64,000 nucleotides of DNA from Halobacteriovoraceae bacterium (GCA_020635115.1 JACKAK010000003.1:248001-312000); one strand, 5' to 3'. Shown: positions 51,899-61,433, counted from the first letter of the stretch. Notes: generated from the sequence alone by a model not told the origin. Program-made: numbers and translations.

Positions 51899-53830
51899 CT
51901 AATTGGGTAATGATTGTGCATTTGTACAGTCTGGATTACTCACATCAAAAATCTCAGGATCAGGCGCCACAGGAGGTACGCATAGTCCATTAATACAATC
52001 TCCATGTATTTGCTTGTTGAAACAAAGCAAATTACATTGAATCGATCCATCGTTATTTGTCCCTGTCTTGTATACTTTACATTCAGAAATAGTTTGTTTT
52101 CTGCAAAACTCTTTTGCAATGCATGTCATGGAAGGAGATTTATTACAATATTCAGGATTATCTATATTGGTTCTATGTGCCTCACATCTTCCAGTACTTT
52201 CATGACAACATAGAGAGGAACATTGAAAATCAGAAGAACAAGATTCTCCGATTGAAAGGTTTCCTTGAGCAGGTGAATCGCCCATACACTGAGCAACAAG
52301 AGATTTGTCCCAACATCTTCCATTAAAACAGCAGTCACCAGGTGAACATGTTGCATCGCTTGAACAATACTGAGTTGCAGAATTTAAAACATCTTCACCA
52401 TCGTTATCATCGCTAGAGGTGATCAATTGTAGTTTAAGTTGTTTCGATGTACTGAGAATTGTTTCTTGTTTTGTACTCGGGTCAATTTTTATTATCTCAA
52501 TCGTTGCACTTACATTACAGCTTTGAATCCCTTCATTAGTATTTTGATCATAATAGCGCATTCTTAGATTACATCCATCCATGTACTCACTTTCTCCAGC
52601 TATTGGAAGAGTTTTAAGAGAGGAAGGATAATCTGTCCCGCCAGCACCTAAAAAATGTGGTTCGCTTCTTCCAAAGTAACTAATATTTGCATCTAAATTC
52701 AATTTACCACTTCGTGGGAAGAGAAATGAATGGATACCATTAAAGCCACTTGTGTCTCCTGCAGATATTTGAAATAAACCAGTTGGACGAACTCCAACAG
52801 ACACTTCTGAATAAAGAGCGTCTCCAGAGATTTCCCAGATATCGGTGTTTAAAGTTCTATAGGGGCCTTTATAAAGATAGTTGTTACCACCAATCTTTAT
52901 GGACTGCCCGTTGATAGAAAGAGAAGATATTGAATCATCAGGAACAATAATAGATATCAGATTATTAATGTCTACATTGTCAGGTAAACACTTTCTCAAT
53001 TTTTCAGCATCGCTTGGGGCATATCCAGTACCAGCACTAAGGGCCATTTGAGGATCAGAAACTGTTAGGGCCACACCATTATCATATAGGCCAGAATCTT
53101 TTACTTTTGCATAGGCATAAAGACATTTATCTCCGGTACTACTGCAACTTGTAGAACTCAAACTTGTAAAAGTTGGATCATCTACAAGTTTTAGCCCTCG
53201 ACAATAGAGTTTATTATCCCTAGGGTCATTAGTAGCAGGTAGATCTTCAACACCATCACTATCGGAGTCATAGTTATTGTAATCATAGAGATCATATATT
53301 AATCTAATATTCTCAAACGGCTGTTCATTAAGATCTAGTATTAACACATCAGTACTTGTAGAATTTGTCAGTCCTGGAAGAGAGCCCTTTGAAACAGTTG
53401 CTTCAACAGTTACAGGAGATCTGTCTCTACCAAAGTTAAAACGCACACTCACAAGTTCTTCTACAAGTGAGCCTAGATTTATACCAGTGATTGCCAGAGT
53501 ACCACGATAATTTTTAGGAATTGTTAACTTACTGACATAGGTTCCATCATAGGGATCAACTAAACTAGACATTTCATATTGAACACTACCAAGACCTGTA
53601 TCTGAACTCGAAAGTCCACCATCATTTGTAGGGCCGGATGAATTTCCACCTGAAGAATTATTTGAACCGTCTCCTACATTTTTACTCTCATCTACTGTAC
53701 CTAAGATTTCAGATGCTTTTTTCTTCCCATTTCCCTGTCTTGCACTATCCACACATGAATTAGATGTAATAAGAAATAGACTTATCTGGAAAAAAAGGAA
53801 AATTGTATTTTTGGACTTCGCTCTTCTCAT
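51899..53830 (-). CDS. large lipoprotein with Cys-rich tail
   Basis: 643 residues from ATG 53830, which has AGGGG 6 nt upstream; a GTG one codon earlier is also open. The signal peptide ends in the lipobox-like SNSC. A Gly/Ser/Asn linker (about 45-80) leads to beta-rich domains. Residues 470-643 hold many Cys in spaced pairs (CSPGDCCFNGRCW, CSSLCCHESTGRC), like small disulfide knots. It is likely exposed on the cell surface. A sigma28-like sequence overlaps its upstream region. Confidence 0.8.
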   Translation of the reverse strand: MRRAKSKNTIFLFFQISLFLITSNSCVDSARQGNGKKKASEILGTVDESKNVGDGSNNSSGGNSSGPTNDGGLSSSDTGLGSVQYEMSSLVDPYDGTYVSKLTIPKNYRGTLAITGINLGSLVEELVSVRFNFGRDRSPVTVEATVSKGSLPGLTNSTSTDVLILDLNEQPFENIRLIYDLYDYNNYDSDSDGVEDLPATNDPRDNKLYCRGLKLVDDPTFTSLSSTSCSSTGDKCLYAYAKVKDSGLYDNGVALTVSDPQMALSAGTGYAPSDAEKLRKCLPDNVDINNLISIIVPDDSISSLSINGQSIKIGGNNYLYKGPYRTLNTDIWEISGDALYSEVSVGVRPTGLFQISAGDTSGFNGIHSFLFPRSGKLNLDANISYFGRSEPHFLGAGGTDYPSSLKTLPIAGESEYMDGCNLRMRYYDQNTNEGIQSCNVSATIEIIKIDPSTKQETILSTSKQLKLQLITSSDDNDGEDVLNSATQYCSSDATCSPGDCCFNGRCWDKSLVAQCMGDSPAQGNLSIGESCSSDFQCSSLCCHESTGRCEAHRTNIDNPEYCNKSPSMTCIAKEFCRKQTISECKVYKTGTNNDGSIQCNLLCFNKQIHGDCINGLCVPPVAPDPEIFDVSNPDCTNAQSLPN

Positions 53831-53839
53831 CACTTTCCC

Positions 53840-53867
53840 CTATCGGACGAACCCCTTATGGCCTTTA
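53840..53867 (-). promoter_or_regulatory. weak sigma28-like sequence before the lipoprotein
   Basis: Minus-strand TAAA (53864-53867), a 16-bp spacer and TCCGATAG (53840-53847). The spacing is one base long, and the -10 element lies only 10-17 bases from the start codon, so a transcript from it would lose the Shine-Dalgarno. It may be chance. Confidence 0.3.
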
Positions 53868-54055
53868 CGAATATTGGCCTTATTTGCTCTATTTTAAGCC
53901 CATTTTTATTTCCCCGGTTTATAAGTAGTTGAAAGCTCCTCATAAAATTGTCTTTTCAACAAGTTAGATATCTCCTCTTATAGATTAAATTTGTTTGAGA
54001 GTGCCAATTATTGATGGTAATAGATCATCAATCGGTGCAATAAGGAGTTTAGATT

Positions 54056-54439
54056 TTGAAAACGATAACTGCAATCCTTGGACTCACTCTTTCATTTTCA
54101 GTCTTTTCAAGTACTTATCCTTTCAAGATGGGAGTGTATGTTGGTCAGAAAATGTCACCATTTCTAAGGTATTTAAATGGTAAGCCTTGTGAATTAGAAA
54201 TTGTTTACATTGAAGAAAACGGAGATCTTGAGGTGATATACGATAATGAGAGATACAATCTAATAAAAAAAGAAAACATCTATCCGGGTGATTATCTCTA
54301 TGAATCAAAAAAGACCCAGAGTATTCTTTTTAGCAAAGAAAAAGTTCCTTCATTTATCATATTTGCTTATACTGATGGACCAGCGTACAGAAGCGCCTCC
54401 TCAATGTGGGATTGTACAATGCTTAAGAGAAAAAGATGA
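54056..54439 (+). CDS. small secreted protein of unknown function
   Basis: 127 residues starting with TTG 54056, supported by AAGGAG 8 nt upstream. The signal peptide covers about 1-19 (SVFSS). The mature part is beta-rich with two Cys (KPCELE, WDCTML) that may pair. I do not recognise a family. It ends 4 bp from the convergent phosphatase gene. Confidence 0.68.
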   Translation: MKTITAILGLTLSFSVFSSTYPFKMGVYVGQKMSPFLRYLNGKPCELEIVYIEENGDLEVIYDNERYNLIKKENIYPGDYLYESKKTQSILFSKEKVPSFIIFAYTDGPAYRSASSMWDCTMLKRKR

Positions 54440-54443
54440 GAAT

Positions 54444-54932
54444 CTAGTCCATTTTTAAAAATTCTTTAAGCACTTTAGTTGGATATGAACCACTCAGACC
54501 ATTTTCTTCAGCCTTTTTTAGGGCCTCTTCTTTAGATAATTTATGATCCTTATAAAAATGGGCCCCAAGCCATATACCTACTCTTCCTCCCGAAGCACAG
54601 TGAATAAGTACACCACCTTTTTTACGACTATCAACGACTTGATTAGTTATTGTATCGATAGTTTCTTGACTGAAATTTTTAATATTAAAAGGTATATTGA
54701 AATATTCTAGTCCTTGCTTCGTTACAAGTTTCTTTTCAGAAGCTTCATCATGTTCATTTTTTTGTCTTATATTAATAACGGTGGATATGCCTTTTGATTT
54801 CAAAAGAGAGATTTCATCATCTGTAATCTGTCCTGAAAAATAAAGGTTTTTATACTGATAGAGTTTTGTTTTGAAATCTGCTGCTCCCAAAATCCCAGAG
54901 ATAAAGACCAAGAATAATAGATATTTCAACAT
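54444..54932 (-). CDS. periplasmic DSP-type phosphatase
   Basis: 162 residues with a signal peptide (about 1-17). The cysteine phosphatase loop LIHCASGGRVG lies near 107-117, in the HCxSGxR form of the beta-lactamase-hydrolase-like (DUF442) phosphatases, and the earlier Asp-Asp-Glu and NIRQKNEHDE segments match that family. It should hydrolyse a phosphoester outside the cytoplasm; the substrate is unknown. AGGAA lies 6 nt before ATG. It lies 67 bp after the DsbA-like gene. Confidence 0.82.
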   Translation of the reverse strand: MLKYLLFLVFISGILGAADFKTKLYQYKNLYFSGQITDDEISLLKSKGISTVINIRQKNEHDEASEKKLVTKQGLEYFNIPFNIKNFSQETIDTITNQVVDSRKKGGVLIHCASGGRVGIWLGAHFYKDHKLSKEEALKKAEENGLSGSYPTKVLKEFLKMD

Positions 54933-54999
54933 GCAATTTCCTATTGTTAAAGGAATATATAATGTTTAATAGTCTGCCATTGAAAAAACGAAAGTCAAT

Positions 55000-55779
55000 T
55001 TAAATAAATTTTTGAATAATCTGTTCAAATATTTCTTGAGGGTAAGCACCTTTTAAAGGTATACCATTGACAATAAATCCAGGAGTTCCTTGAATTTCAA
55101 ATTTTTTTGCCTCTTCAATGTCCTCATTTATACGTATCAATAATTGTTTTGAGCTTAAATCTTTATTCAATTTATTCAGATCAGCTCCTAATTCTTTGGC
55201 AATTTTATTAAAATATTTTTGTCCCTTTTCGGCTGATCTCATTTCTTCAAAAAGTTTATCATGAAATTTAAAAGCTAGCTCATCACTTTGCATTCTTAAA
55301 GCTTCAAAATATTTTGCCGCAGGCATGGCCAACTCATGAAACTCAAGAGGAAGATGTTTGTAAACGAATCTAACTTTTTGAGGATATTTCTCCAAGATGG
55401 CCTTAATAGTATGGTAACTTTTAGCACAATAACCACACTGAAAATCTGAATATTTTACTATTGTGATAGGTGCATTAATATTTCCCCGAATGGCCTCATT
55501 TTTGCGAATATTTGGTTTAAGAGGATTTTTTGCGTAATATTCTATTGATTTCAAAAGATTTTCTTTTTGAGTATCTCTTTGAACTTGTTGCATTTTCATT
55601 GCAGCACTTTGAAAGGCCTCAATGAACTGTTCTGGGTGTTCTTTAATAAGTTCACTTACTAAAGTTGGATCTTCGGCCAATGTTTCTTTAAGTTGTTTTT
55701 TAAAACTCTGATTTGTCTGACAAGAAACCACGAAAACTGCTAGAAAAATTAAGAGAACAATATTTGTGAAGAATTTCAT
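55000..55779 (-). CDS. DsbA-like thioredoxin-fold lipoprotein
   Basis: 259 residues. The lipobox VVSC (Cys about 20) anchors it. A helical segment (25-95) precedes a DsbA-type domain with the redox site FSDFQCGYCAKS near 110 and a cis-Pro loop GTPGFIVNG near 240. It is expected to act on disulfides of envelope proteins, tethered to the membrane. AGGAG precedes ATG. The Cys-rich lipoprotein at 51899-53830 is a possible client by proximity only. Confidence 0.92.
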   Translation of the reverse strand: MKFFTNIVLLIFLAVFVVSCQTNQSFKKQLKETLAEDPTLVSELIKEHPEQFIEAFQSAAMKMQQVQRDTQKENLLKSIEYYAKNPLKPNIRKNEAIRGNINAPITIVKYSDFQCGYCAKSYHTIKAILEKYPQKVRFVYKHLPLEFHELAMPAAKYFEALRMQSDELAFKFHDKLFEEMRSAEKGQKYFNKIAKELGADLNKLNKDLSSKQLLIRINEDIEEAKKFEIQGTPGFIVNGIPLKGAYPQEIFEQIIQKFI

Positions 55780-55865
55780 ATTTACTCCTATGCAAAATCA
55801 CAGTTATCATATTGTCAGAAAGTAAAATAAATATGTTGGCCAAATGTAAAATCCTTGTAAAAAAA

Positions 55866-56555
55866 CTAATCAAATTTCAATCTGTAGCCAATTCCCCTGA
55901 CAGTTTCAAAATTTAGGGCCGGTAACTTTTGTCGTAATTGTAAAATATGTGTGTCAACTGTTCGCGTTGTTGGATAATTATCGTAGCCCCAGACCTTATT
56001 AAGAATTTCTTCACGTGAAAATACACGATTAGGAGTATCAACAAATAGTCTCAAGAGATCAAATTCCATTTTTGTCATTTCGACTAACTTATCTTCATGA
56101 AAAACTTCTCTTGTACTAAGATCAATCCTTACAGGTCCCAGATCAATTTGTTCCTTGGGAGCTTGTTCTTGAGTTGATAATGTGTGCTTTAGCTGAGCTT
56201 CTCGCAATTGAACTCTAATTCTTGCGGCCAACTCTCTAGGTTCAAAAGGCTTAGTCATATAGTCATTGGCTCCTGTTTCAAGGCCTAAAATCTTATCTAC
56301 AAGTTCTGTTCTGGCCGTGAGTAGAATAAAGGGTAAAATCGTGTTTGATTTTCTAGTTTCACGCAAAAAATCTATTCCTTGTCCATCAGGAAGCATCCAA
56401 TCTAAAATAACTAAATCAAAATTATCCCTATTTACCTTATTGGCCGCATCCAAATCTTGAACGAGAGTTGTATTCATTCCCTCACCTTGTAAGTATTTTT
56501 GAATTGAAGGCCCTAAGTTTTGATCATCTTCAACTATTAGAATTCTTGGATTCAT
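55866..56555 (-). CDS. OmpR/PhoB-type response regulator
   Basis: 229 residues: receiver (1-120) with acidic pair ILIVEDDQ, phospho-Asp in VILDWMLPDG (near 51), TAR and TKPFEP Lys, then a winged-helix DNA-binding domain (about 130-229) with the family-typical LLRLFVDTPNRVFSREEIL and RTVDTHI. It is paired with the histidine kinase gene 25 bp upstream. AAGGAG precedes ATG. The genes it controls are not evident; the downstream DsbA-like and phosphatase genes are candidates. Confidence 0.96.
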   Translation of the reverse strand: MNPRILIVEDDQNLGPSIQKYLQGEGMNTTLVQDLDAANKVNRDNFDLVILDWMLPDGQGIDFLRETRKSNTILPFILLTARTELVDKILGLETGANDYMTKPFEPRELAARIRVQLREAQLKHTLSTQEQAPKEQIDLGPVRIDLSTREVFHEDKLVEMTKMEFDLLRLFVDTPNRVFSREEILNKVWGYDNYPTTRTVDTHILQLRQKLPALNFETVRGIGYRLKFD

Positions 56556-56580
56556 TTATTTTACTCCTTATATTTTTCTG

Positions 56581-58164
56581 TTAACTTTCTTTCAAAGGAA
56601 AATAAAGTTTGAATACAGAAGGTTTTTTTATGTAGGTAATTTTGCCACCAATTTCTTTCATCACAGTATATACAATATTTAATCCGAGGCCACTACCTTC
56701 AGACTTATTTCCTTTTACAAATGGTGAAACTAACTCCTGCAAAGAATATTCAGCTCCAGGGCCACTATCGAGAACATTTACAATTAAATGATTCTTATCA
56801 CTATCAATCGTAACAGTAACTGGAGCTTTACCATGAGCAAAAGCATTTTCAATTAAGTTCTTTAAACATATTCCAAACCAATAAGTATCCATTTTCATCT
56901 GCAAATCATTTTTTAGAAGATTTAAAATGAAATTCTCATTGTGATCTTCGAAAAAAGGTGCACAAACTGACTCTGAAAGTTTATTAATAGACTCGACATC
57001 AGTTTTATTTAAAAAAATTAATTCTTTGCCACGTGAGGCATTTAAATAATTCTTACTTTTCTCTGTTAATCTTTGCAATCTATAGACGTCATCGCAAAGT
57101 CGAAAAAAGCTATCTTGAACATTTTCTCCAATTTCGTTGTAATGTTTTTTCATTTCCTCAATCTGCAACAACATACTTGCAACGGGTGTTCTAAATTCAT
57201 GAGACAAAACCTGCAAGGCCATTTTCCTTCTTTCATCTTCTAATCGAGCTGATTTCAATCGTGTAAATAGAATGATAATAACGAGAATAATAATGGCCAA
57301 AGATCCAATAAAAAAAACTATCGTTGATGTATTGGCCAGTGAATAAAGATGTTTTAGATTGTATTCCCAACAAATATTTCCATCACGATAAAAGCATTTT
57401 CTACCAGATTGATAGTCCTTAAGTTGATAGGGAGAGTTTTGCACATACTTTTTAAAATCTTTTAAAAGATAAACATCATAGATGGATTCATCATAAAGTC
57501 CAAAGGAACGAATGAAAGCATAATTTGTTCCGGCCAGAAAACGTTGATTTTTTAGAAGGGATTTAATTCCATCTGGGCCTAAGTCATAAAAAAAGGTAAA
57601 GGGCTCACCAAGTTGCGGAAGTTCATTAAAATACGAATCAACCTCATCAGCGTGAAAGTAATAGAAGTATCGTTTTATCCATTCAAGTCTTCTCTTCTCT
57701 TTAGTCAACATCCTATAGGCAAGTAAGGCATAACTTTTTCCACTCGGGTGAATATAAGGTGCGGTTGAGAAGAATCCCTTTGGTAATAAGCGTCTTCGAT
57801 TACAACGAAAATCTTCCCATACTTCGACTTTAGTCTGTAGAATGCCAGTGAAAGCACCAAAATCGTAGACCTTTTGCTCACAGCTCCTATCAGAAGAAAA
57901 TATGGAATCTTCCGCATGTGCAGCATCCTTTGGGAAAGTATAGCTGGATTCAATTAATGAAATCTTATTGGGTCCAACAACCTGCATGGAAAGATCAACC
58001 TTTGCAATGGCCTCATTTTGATGTTGAAAATCTATTTTAAGTCTATCGATCTTAACACTATCATCATATGTCGGACGGTATGAGCCTTTTAAAAAAAGTG
58101 CAAAATAACCGGTGCTAAAGGCCATAAGAATCGCCGTCAATGTCAATACAATATAAACCTTCAT
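56581..58164 (-). CDS. sensor histidine kinase
   Basis: 527 residues. Two membrane helices (about 5-25 and 280-300) flank a large periplasmic sensor of about 250 residues, with paired Cys, that I cannot classify. Cytoplasmic part: H-box LSHEFRTPVAS near 318, N-box NLIENAFAHG near 435, and G-boxes DSGPG and GSGLGL near 460-490. It should phosphorylate the response regulator encoded downstream. GGAAGG lies before ATG. Confidence 0.94.
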   Translation of the reverse strand: MKVYIVLTLTAILMAFSTGYFALFLKGSYRPTYDDSVKIDRLKIDFQHQNEAIAKVDLSMQVVGPNKISLIESSYTFPKDAAHAEDSIFSSDRSCEQKVYDFGAFTGILQTKVEVWEDFRCNRRRLLPKGFFSTAPYIHPSGKSYALLAYRMLTKEKRRLEWIKRYFYYFHADEVDSYFNELPQLGEPFTFFYDLGPDGIKSLLKNQRFLAGTNYAFIRSFGLYDESIYDVYLLKDFKKYVQNSPYQLKDYQSGRKCFYRDGNICWEYNLKHLYSLANTSTIVFFIGSLAIIILVIIILFTRLKSARLEDERRKMALQVLSHEFRTPVASMLLQIEEMKKHYNEIGENVQDSFFRLCDDVYRLQRLTEKSKNYLNASRGKELIFLNKTDVESINKLSESVCAPFFEDHNENFILNLLKNDLQMKMDTYWFGICLKNLIENAFAHGKAPVTVTIDSDKNHLIVNVLDSGPGAEYSLQELVSPFVKGNKSEGSGLGLNIVYTVMKEIGGKITYIKKPSVFKLYFPLKES

Positions 58165-58262
58165 CAGGGGCCTTCCATATGGTTTTAGAAATAATTCATA
58201 AACCTAGTGTATCTTAGGTGTTAATGATGTGTTAATTGTCAATTTGCTGTTAAAATTTACAC

Positions 58263-58847
58263 TTAGCGAGAAATTCCTTCAAAACTTCGTAGGCTCTTGT
58301 TTTTGCGAACAAAGGGGACTGTAAAAAGTCTATTGTGAAATGAAATATATACCCCAGGAGAGACTATTTTAGCTGCATAAAGAGCTTCTGTCACATTTTG
58401 AGTAGCATCTGAGTCTTCAAATCCCATAGGTTTCATTGCGCCAGTGAAAATAATTGGAACCTGTGGGGTTCCAAGTTCCTTTAGGCAAAGAGAAGCAGTT
58501 TTTACCATACTATCTGTTCCGTGAAGCACTACAATTGGACAATCATTCCATAATTGGTTTTTAATTGACTTAACTAAGAAATCTCTTTCGTCTTCAGTCA
58601 TTAATAGTGAATCTTTCGAAAGTACTGAAAAAACATCCAGTTGTGTATAATGAAGTCTTAATTTTTTGGTAATGAGTTCTTTAATTTGGGATTCCCTGTT
58701 TTCAAGTGTTCCATCAAATTCATCATAAGTTTTCTCAATTGTCCCGCCAGTCGTTATTAGTACAATTTTTTGTTTTGAATTAATGTTTTTAGCTTTTTTC
58801 TCTTTTTCCTGCATTGCACTATCCGGAGTAATATTGTTGTAATACAT
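58263..58847 (-). CDS. single-domain asparaginase-like protein
   Basis: 194 residues that match only the N-terminal domain of L-asparaginase: TTGGTIEKTYDE (nucleophile Thr, near 34), VVLHGTDSM (Thr-Asp pair, near 103) and FTGAMKP (Lys, near 132). The C-terminal domain that completes the active site in classical enzymes (about 330 residues) is absent, and a stop follows a complete frame, so this is not an edge effect. Short asparaginase-domain proteins exist; the activity is uncertain. The N-terminal 25 residues are Lys-rich. ATG 58847 and 58814 both lack a strong Shine-Dalgarno. It lies 30 bp after the 794-aa gene. Confidence 0.82.
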   Translation of the reverse strand: MYYNNITPDSAMQEKEKKAKNINSKQKIVLITTGGTIEKTYDEFDGTLENRESQIKELITKKLRLHYTQLDVFSVLSKDSLLMTEDERDFLVKSIKNQLWNDCPIVVLHGTDSMVKTASLCLKELGTPQVPIIFTGAMKPMGFEDSDATQNVTEALYAAKIVSPGVYISFHNRLFTVPFVRKNKSLRSFEGISR

Positions 58848-58877
58848 TTACATATCTAGGATCATATACACTAAAAA

Positions 58878-61262
58878 TTAATATTTCTCTCCTAAAAACT
58901 GATCTTGGCAATATTTATTAAGTTTAAATTTATCAAGTGTAAAATGGCCGTCTTTTCCTTGAGAAAATGGGGACTTCTGAGTGAAACGATTTTTCCAAAT
59001 ATCAAAAAGAGATGCACTCATACGATAGGCCATAAAAAGTAAAAAACCATTTGCAAAAGTTAAAAGTTCAAAATGAAGTAAAGTATACGAAAACAGACCA
59101 AAAAGAACTGTATTAAAAAAGAACCCAATCCAATACATTCTATGGCCATCAAAAAGATGAAAAGCATTGAGACGTTTGATTGTTGCATTTTGAGCATTCT
59201 TAAGGTCTTCGCCCTGATATATAGAATCAAGACCCTTAACAAATTTTACCATCATGGCCTGTGAATAATAGTCTTTTTGATAATCATTAAATCTTTGTTC
59301 TTTTTTAACTCCTCTAATGAGCATGAGAAGTTCTTCTAACTTTTCATAATAATTTTTACCTCTATATTTTTTAATATCTTCAATAAGGTCTTTAACTTGA
59401 TTTTCAAGATCAAATAGTGTTTTGTTTTCATTAATATTAAATTCGTCAAAAGACTTCTTAATTTCATCGAATTTAAACCATTTGTTGATATTTCTTGAAT
59501 TAAAAACATTTGAATCATTAGACATTCCAACTTGGAAACCAAACAGAGTAATGTAACTTGTTACTATCCCTTGTGGAATAGTACCAGTCAAAAATACGAA
59601 TGAATTTATAATGAGGGCCAGAACAGAAGCTCTAAGGAAAAATGCTTTTCGAGATGAATTTTTTAAACTTTTATATTTTCCAAATACATATTTTTTGAAC
59701 TGTGCTAAATTTTTATCTATCAATCGTTTTTTTTCTAATTGCGTTTGAGGATCTGTGGTGTGAAGTGAAAAGTAGCTCAATAATTTAAAGTGTAAAAGTT
59801 CTTCAAATTGCACCATAAACTGCTTATAAAGGTCTGGATGCTTTATCCCAAGTTTATTAAGGTTCACTAAACTTTCGTTCAAATCTAAATAGTATTCTTG
59901 CAGTTCATTCTCGTGAGAAAAATCGATCTTAAGTAATTTTTGTAAAGTTTGTTGTGTTCCTTCTAAAAAAGTCTGTCCAGAATCATCTTTAGATTTTATT
60001 GCATTGTTTTCTTGGAATTGTTGATAAGATCGAATAGCTTCTTCATCATTTCCTGCGATAACAGATGTCTCTTTAGCGTTGAATGTTGGAAATTGTTTAT
60101 TTATTATAGTGTTAAATTTTTTCTTAAATTTTTCATACTCATCTTGATGAAATTTTCCTATTTCATATAACCTATTTAATTTATCCATATAAATATTCAT
60201 AATTTCAGTTTGAAATATTAAATTCTTATTACTTATCATTATAAACTGATTAAAAATAACTTCCCCATGTCTAAGAAATTTGTCCCTATCTTTTGAATCA
60301 ATTGGAATTTCATCTTGAACGTCACTGTCATTAACTGAAATTTCTCTCATAAAAAGAAAATCTTCATCTAGTGACAAAGAAACTAAAACCTTCTCTATTT
60401 TTTTTGTAAATTCAAGATATTCCTTTGGATATTTTAGTCCCCAATCTGCATATTTTTTTATATTTAATTGAAATTCACTCAATTTCGCCTGGCCCAATTT
60501 TGTAAGTAATTCGTCAAATTTCCGAGGAGAATCTTCAATTAAATTTATAAGTTCTTCAGAAAGTTTTTGAAACTGCTCTAATCCAACTAAGTGAGCTTCA
60601 GTTACTTTTTCAGAAGCTTTATTCTGTTTATTCTTTTTGGGGACATTGATTTCTGGTTGAACTATTTTATAAATATCGCTAGAAATGACAACATCAAGTT
60701 TTCTTTTGAATAACTTATAGGAATCGGGGAATTTCTTTCCAAATTCAGTAAGCTTTCTCATTTTATCAGATATGGTGTTCATTAATTCGATTTTATAAAA
60801 AGCTTCCTGGTTAATTAATAGTTTTAATTCTGAAATTAATTTTTGGGAGTTTCTTTTAAATTTTATTTTTGCTGTGTTTTCTTGGATTTTTGAAGTTTTT
60901 TCGCTCAAAGGAATTTGCCCATTTTTACTTAATATAAGCTCTATGAAAGTTTTGACTTCACGTGGTTGATGTTCAATTTCATTTAGAATTTTATGAACAA
61001 AAGAATTATATTCATCAGGAAAATCCCCTCCAGAATCAACATGTGTTGATAACTTTTTTTTATAACCATTCAACTTTTTCTCATAAATTTTTGGAAACTC
61101 CTGATCAAAATTTCTCTTAGAGGCCGATAAATCTTCGAGGATTTCTTGCGACAATTTATTAAAATCTTCTAAAGATAATTTTTCATACTCACTTCCAATT
61201 GCATAGACAGTCACTTGATTGAAAAAAAGAACTACAGATATCAAATACTTAAGAAAATTCAT
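58878..61262 (-). CDS. 794-aa membrane protein with five helical repeats
   Basis: Signal peptide about 1-22, then five divergent repeats of about 60-70 residues (near 33-98, 138-200, 228-293, 328-390 and 428-495). Each ends in a pattern like L-x2-G-x2-x-P-[DK]-x-Y-x2-F-x-K-x3 (GKKFPDSYKLFKRK, GLKYPKEYLEFTKK, IGKFHQDEYEKFKKK, GIKHPDLYKQFMVQ). Two membrane regions follow (about 545-585 and 710-765) with a coiled segment between. I do not recognise the family. GAG lies before ATG. The asparaginase-like gene is co-directional downstream. Confidence 0.75.
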   Translation of the reverse strand: MNFLKYLISVVLFFNQVTVYAIGSEYEKLSLEDFNKLSQEILEDLSASKRNFDQEFPKIYEKKLNGYKKKLSTHVDSGGDFPDEYNSFVHKILNEIEHQPREVKTFIELILSKNGQIPLSEKTSKIQENTAKIKFKRNSQKLISELKLLINQEAFYKIELMNTISDKMRKLTEFGKKFPDSYKLFKRKLDVVISSDIYKIVQPEINVPKKNKQNKASEKVTEAHLVGLEQFQKLSEELINLIEDSPRKFDELLTKLGQAKLSEFQLNIKKYADWGLKYPKEYLEFTKKIEKVLVSLSLDEDFLFMREISVNDSDVQDEIPIDSKDRDKFLRHGEVIFNQFIMISNKNLIFQTEIMNIYMDKLNRLYEIGKFHQDEYEKFKKKFNTIINKQFPTFNAKETSVIAGNDEEAIRSYQQFQENNAIKSKDDSGQTFLEGTQQTLQKLLKIDFSHENELQEYYLDLNESLVNLNKLGIKHPDLYKQFMVQFEELLHFKLLSYFSLHTTDPQTQLEKKRLIDKNLAQFKKYVFGKYKSLKNSSRKAFFLRASVLALIINSFVFLTGTIPQGIVTSYITLFGFQVGMSNDSNVFNSRNINKWFKFDEIKKSFDEFNINENKTLFDLENQVKDLIEDIKKYRGKNYYEKLEELLMLIRGVKKEQRFNDYQKDYYSQAMMVKFVKGLDSIYQGEDLKNAQNATIKRLNAFHLFDGHRMYWIGFFFNTVLFGLFSYTLLHFELLTFANGFLLFMAYRMSASLFDIWKNRFTQKSPFSQGKDGHFTLDKFKLNKYCQDQFLGEKY

Positions 61263-61322
61263 AAAATCTCAATTTTGTTAGTTTGGAATTGATTTAACAC
61301 TATTTTAAAATTGATCCAAACG

Positions 61323-61341
61323 AAAGGAGGTTTTTATGTAG
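61323..61341 (+). other. Shine-Dalgarno with start-stop ATG-TAG
   Basis: AAAGGAGG (61323-61330), five T, then ATG directly followed by TAG and TAA (61336-61344). A complete initiation site with no coding body. A second ribosome-binding-like AAGGAG lies at 61412-61417 with no start codon behind it. Both lie upstream of the htpG promoter. Confidence 0.5.
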
Positions 61342-61433
61342 TAAATACAGGTTGATTAATTTTTTAACACTCTGATGGGACTCAAAAATTACTTAACGCA
61401 TTATCCTTTCTAAGGAGAAAATCAATTCTGGCC

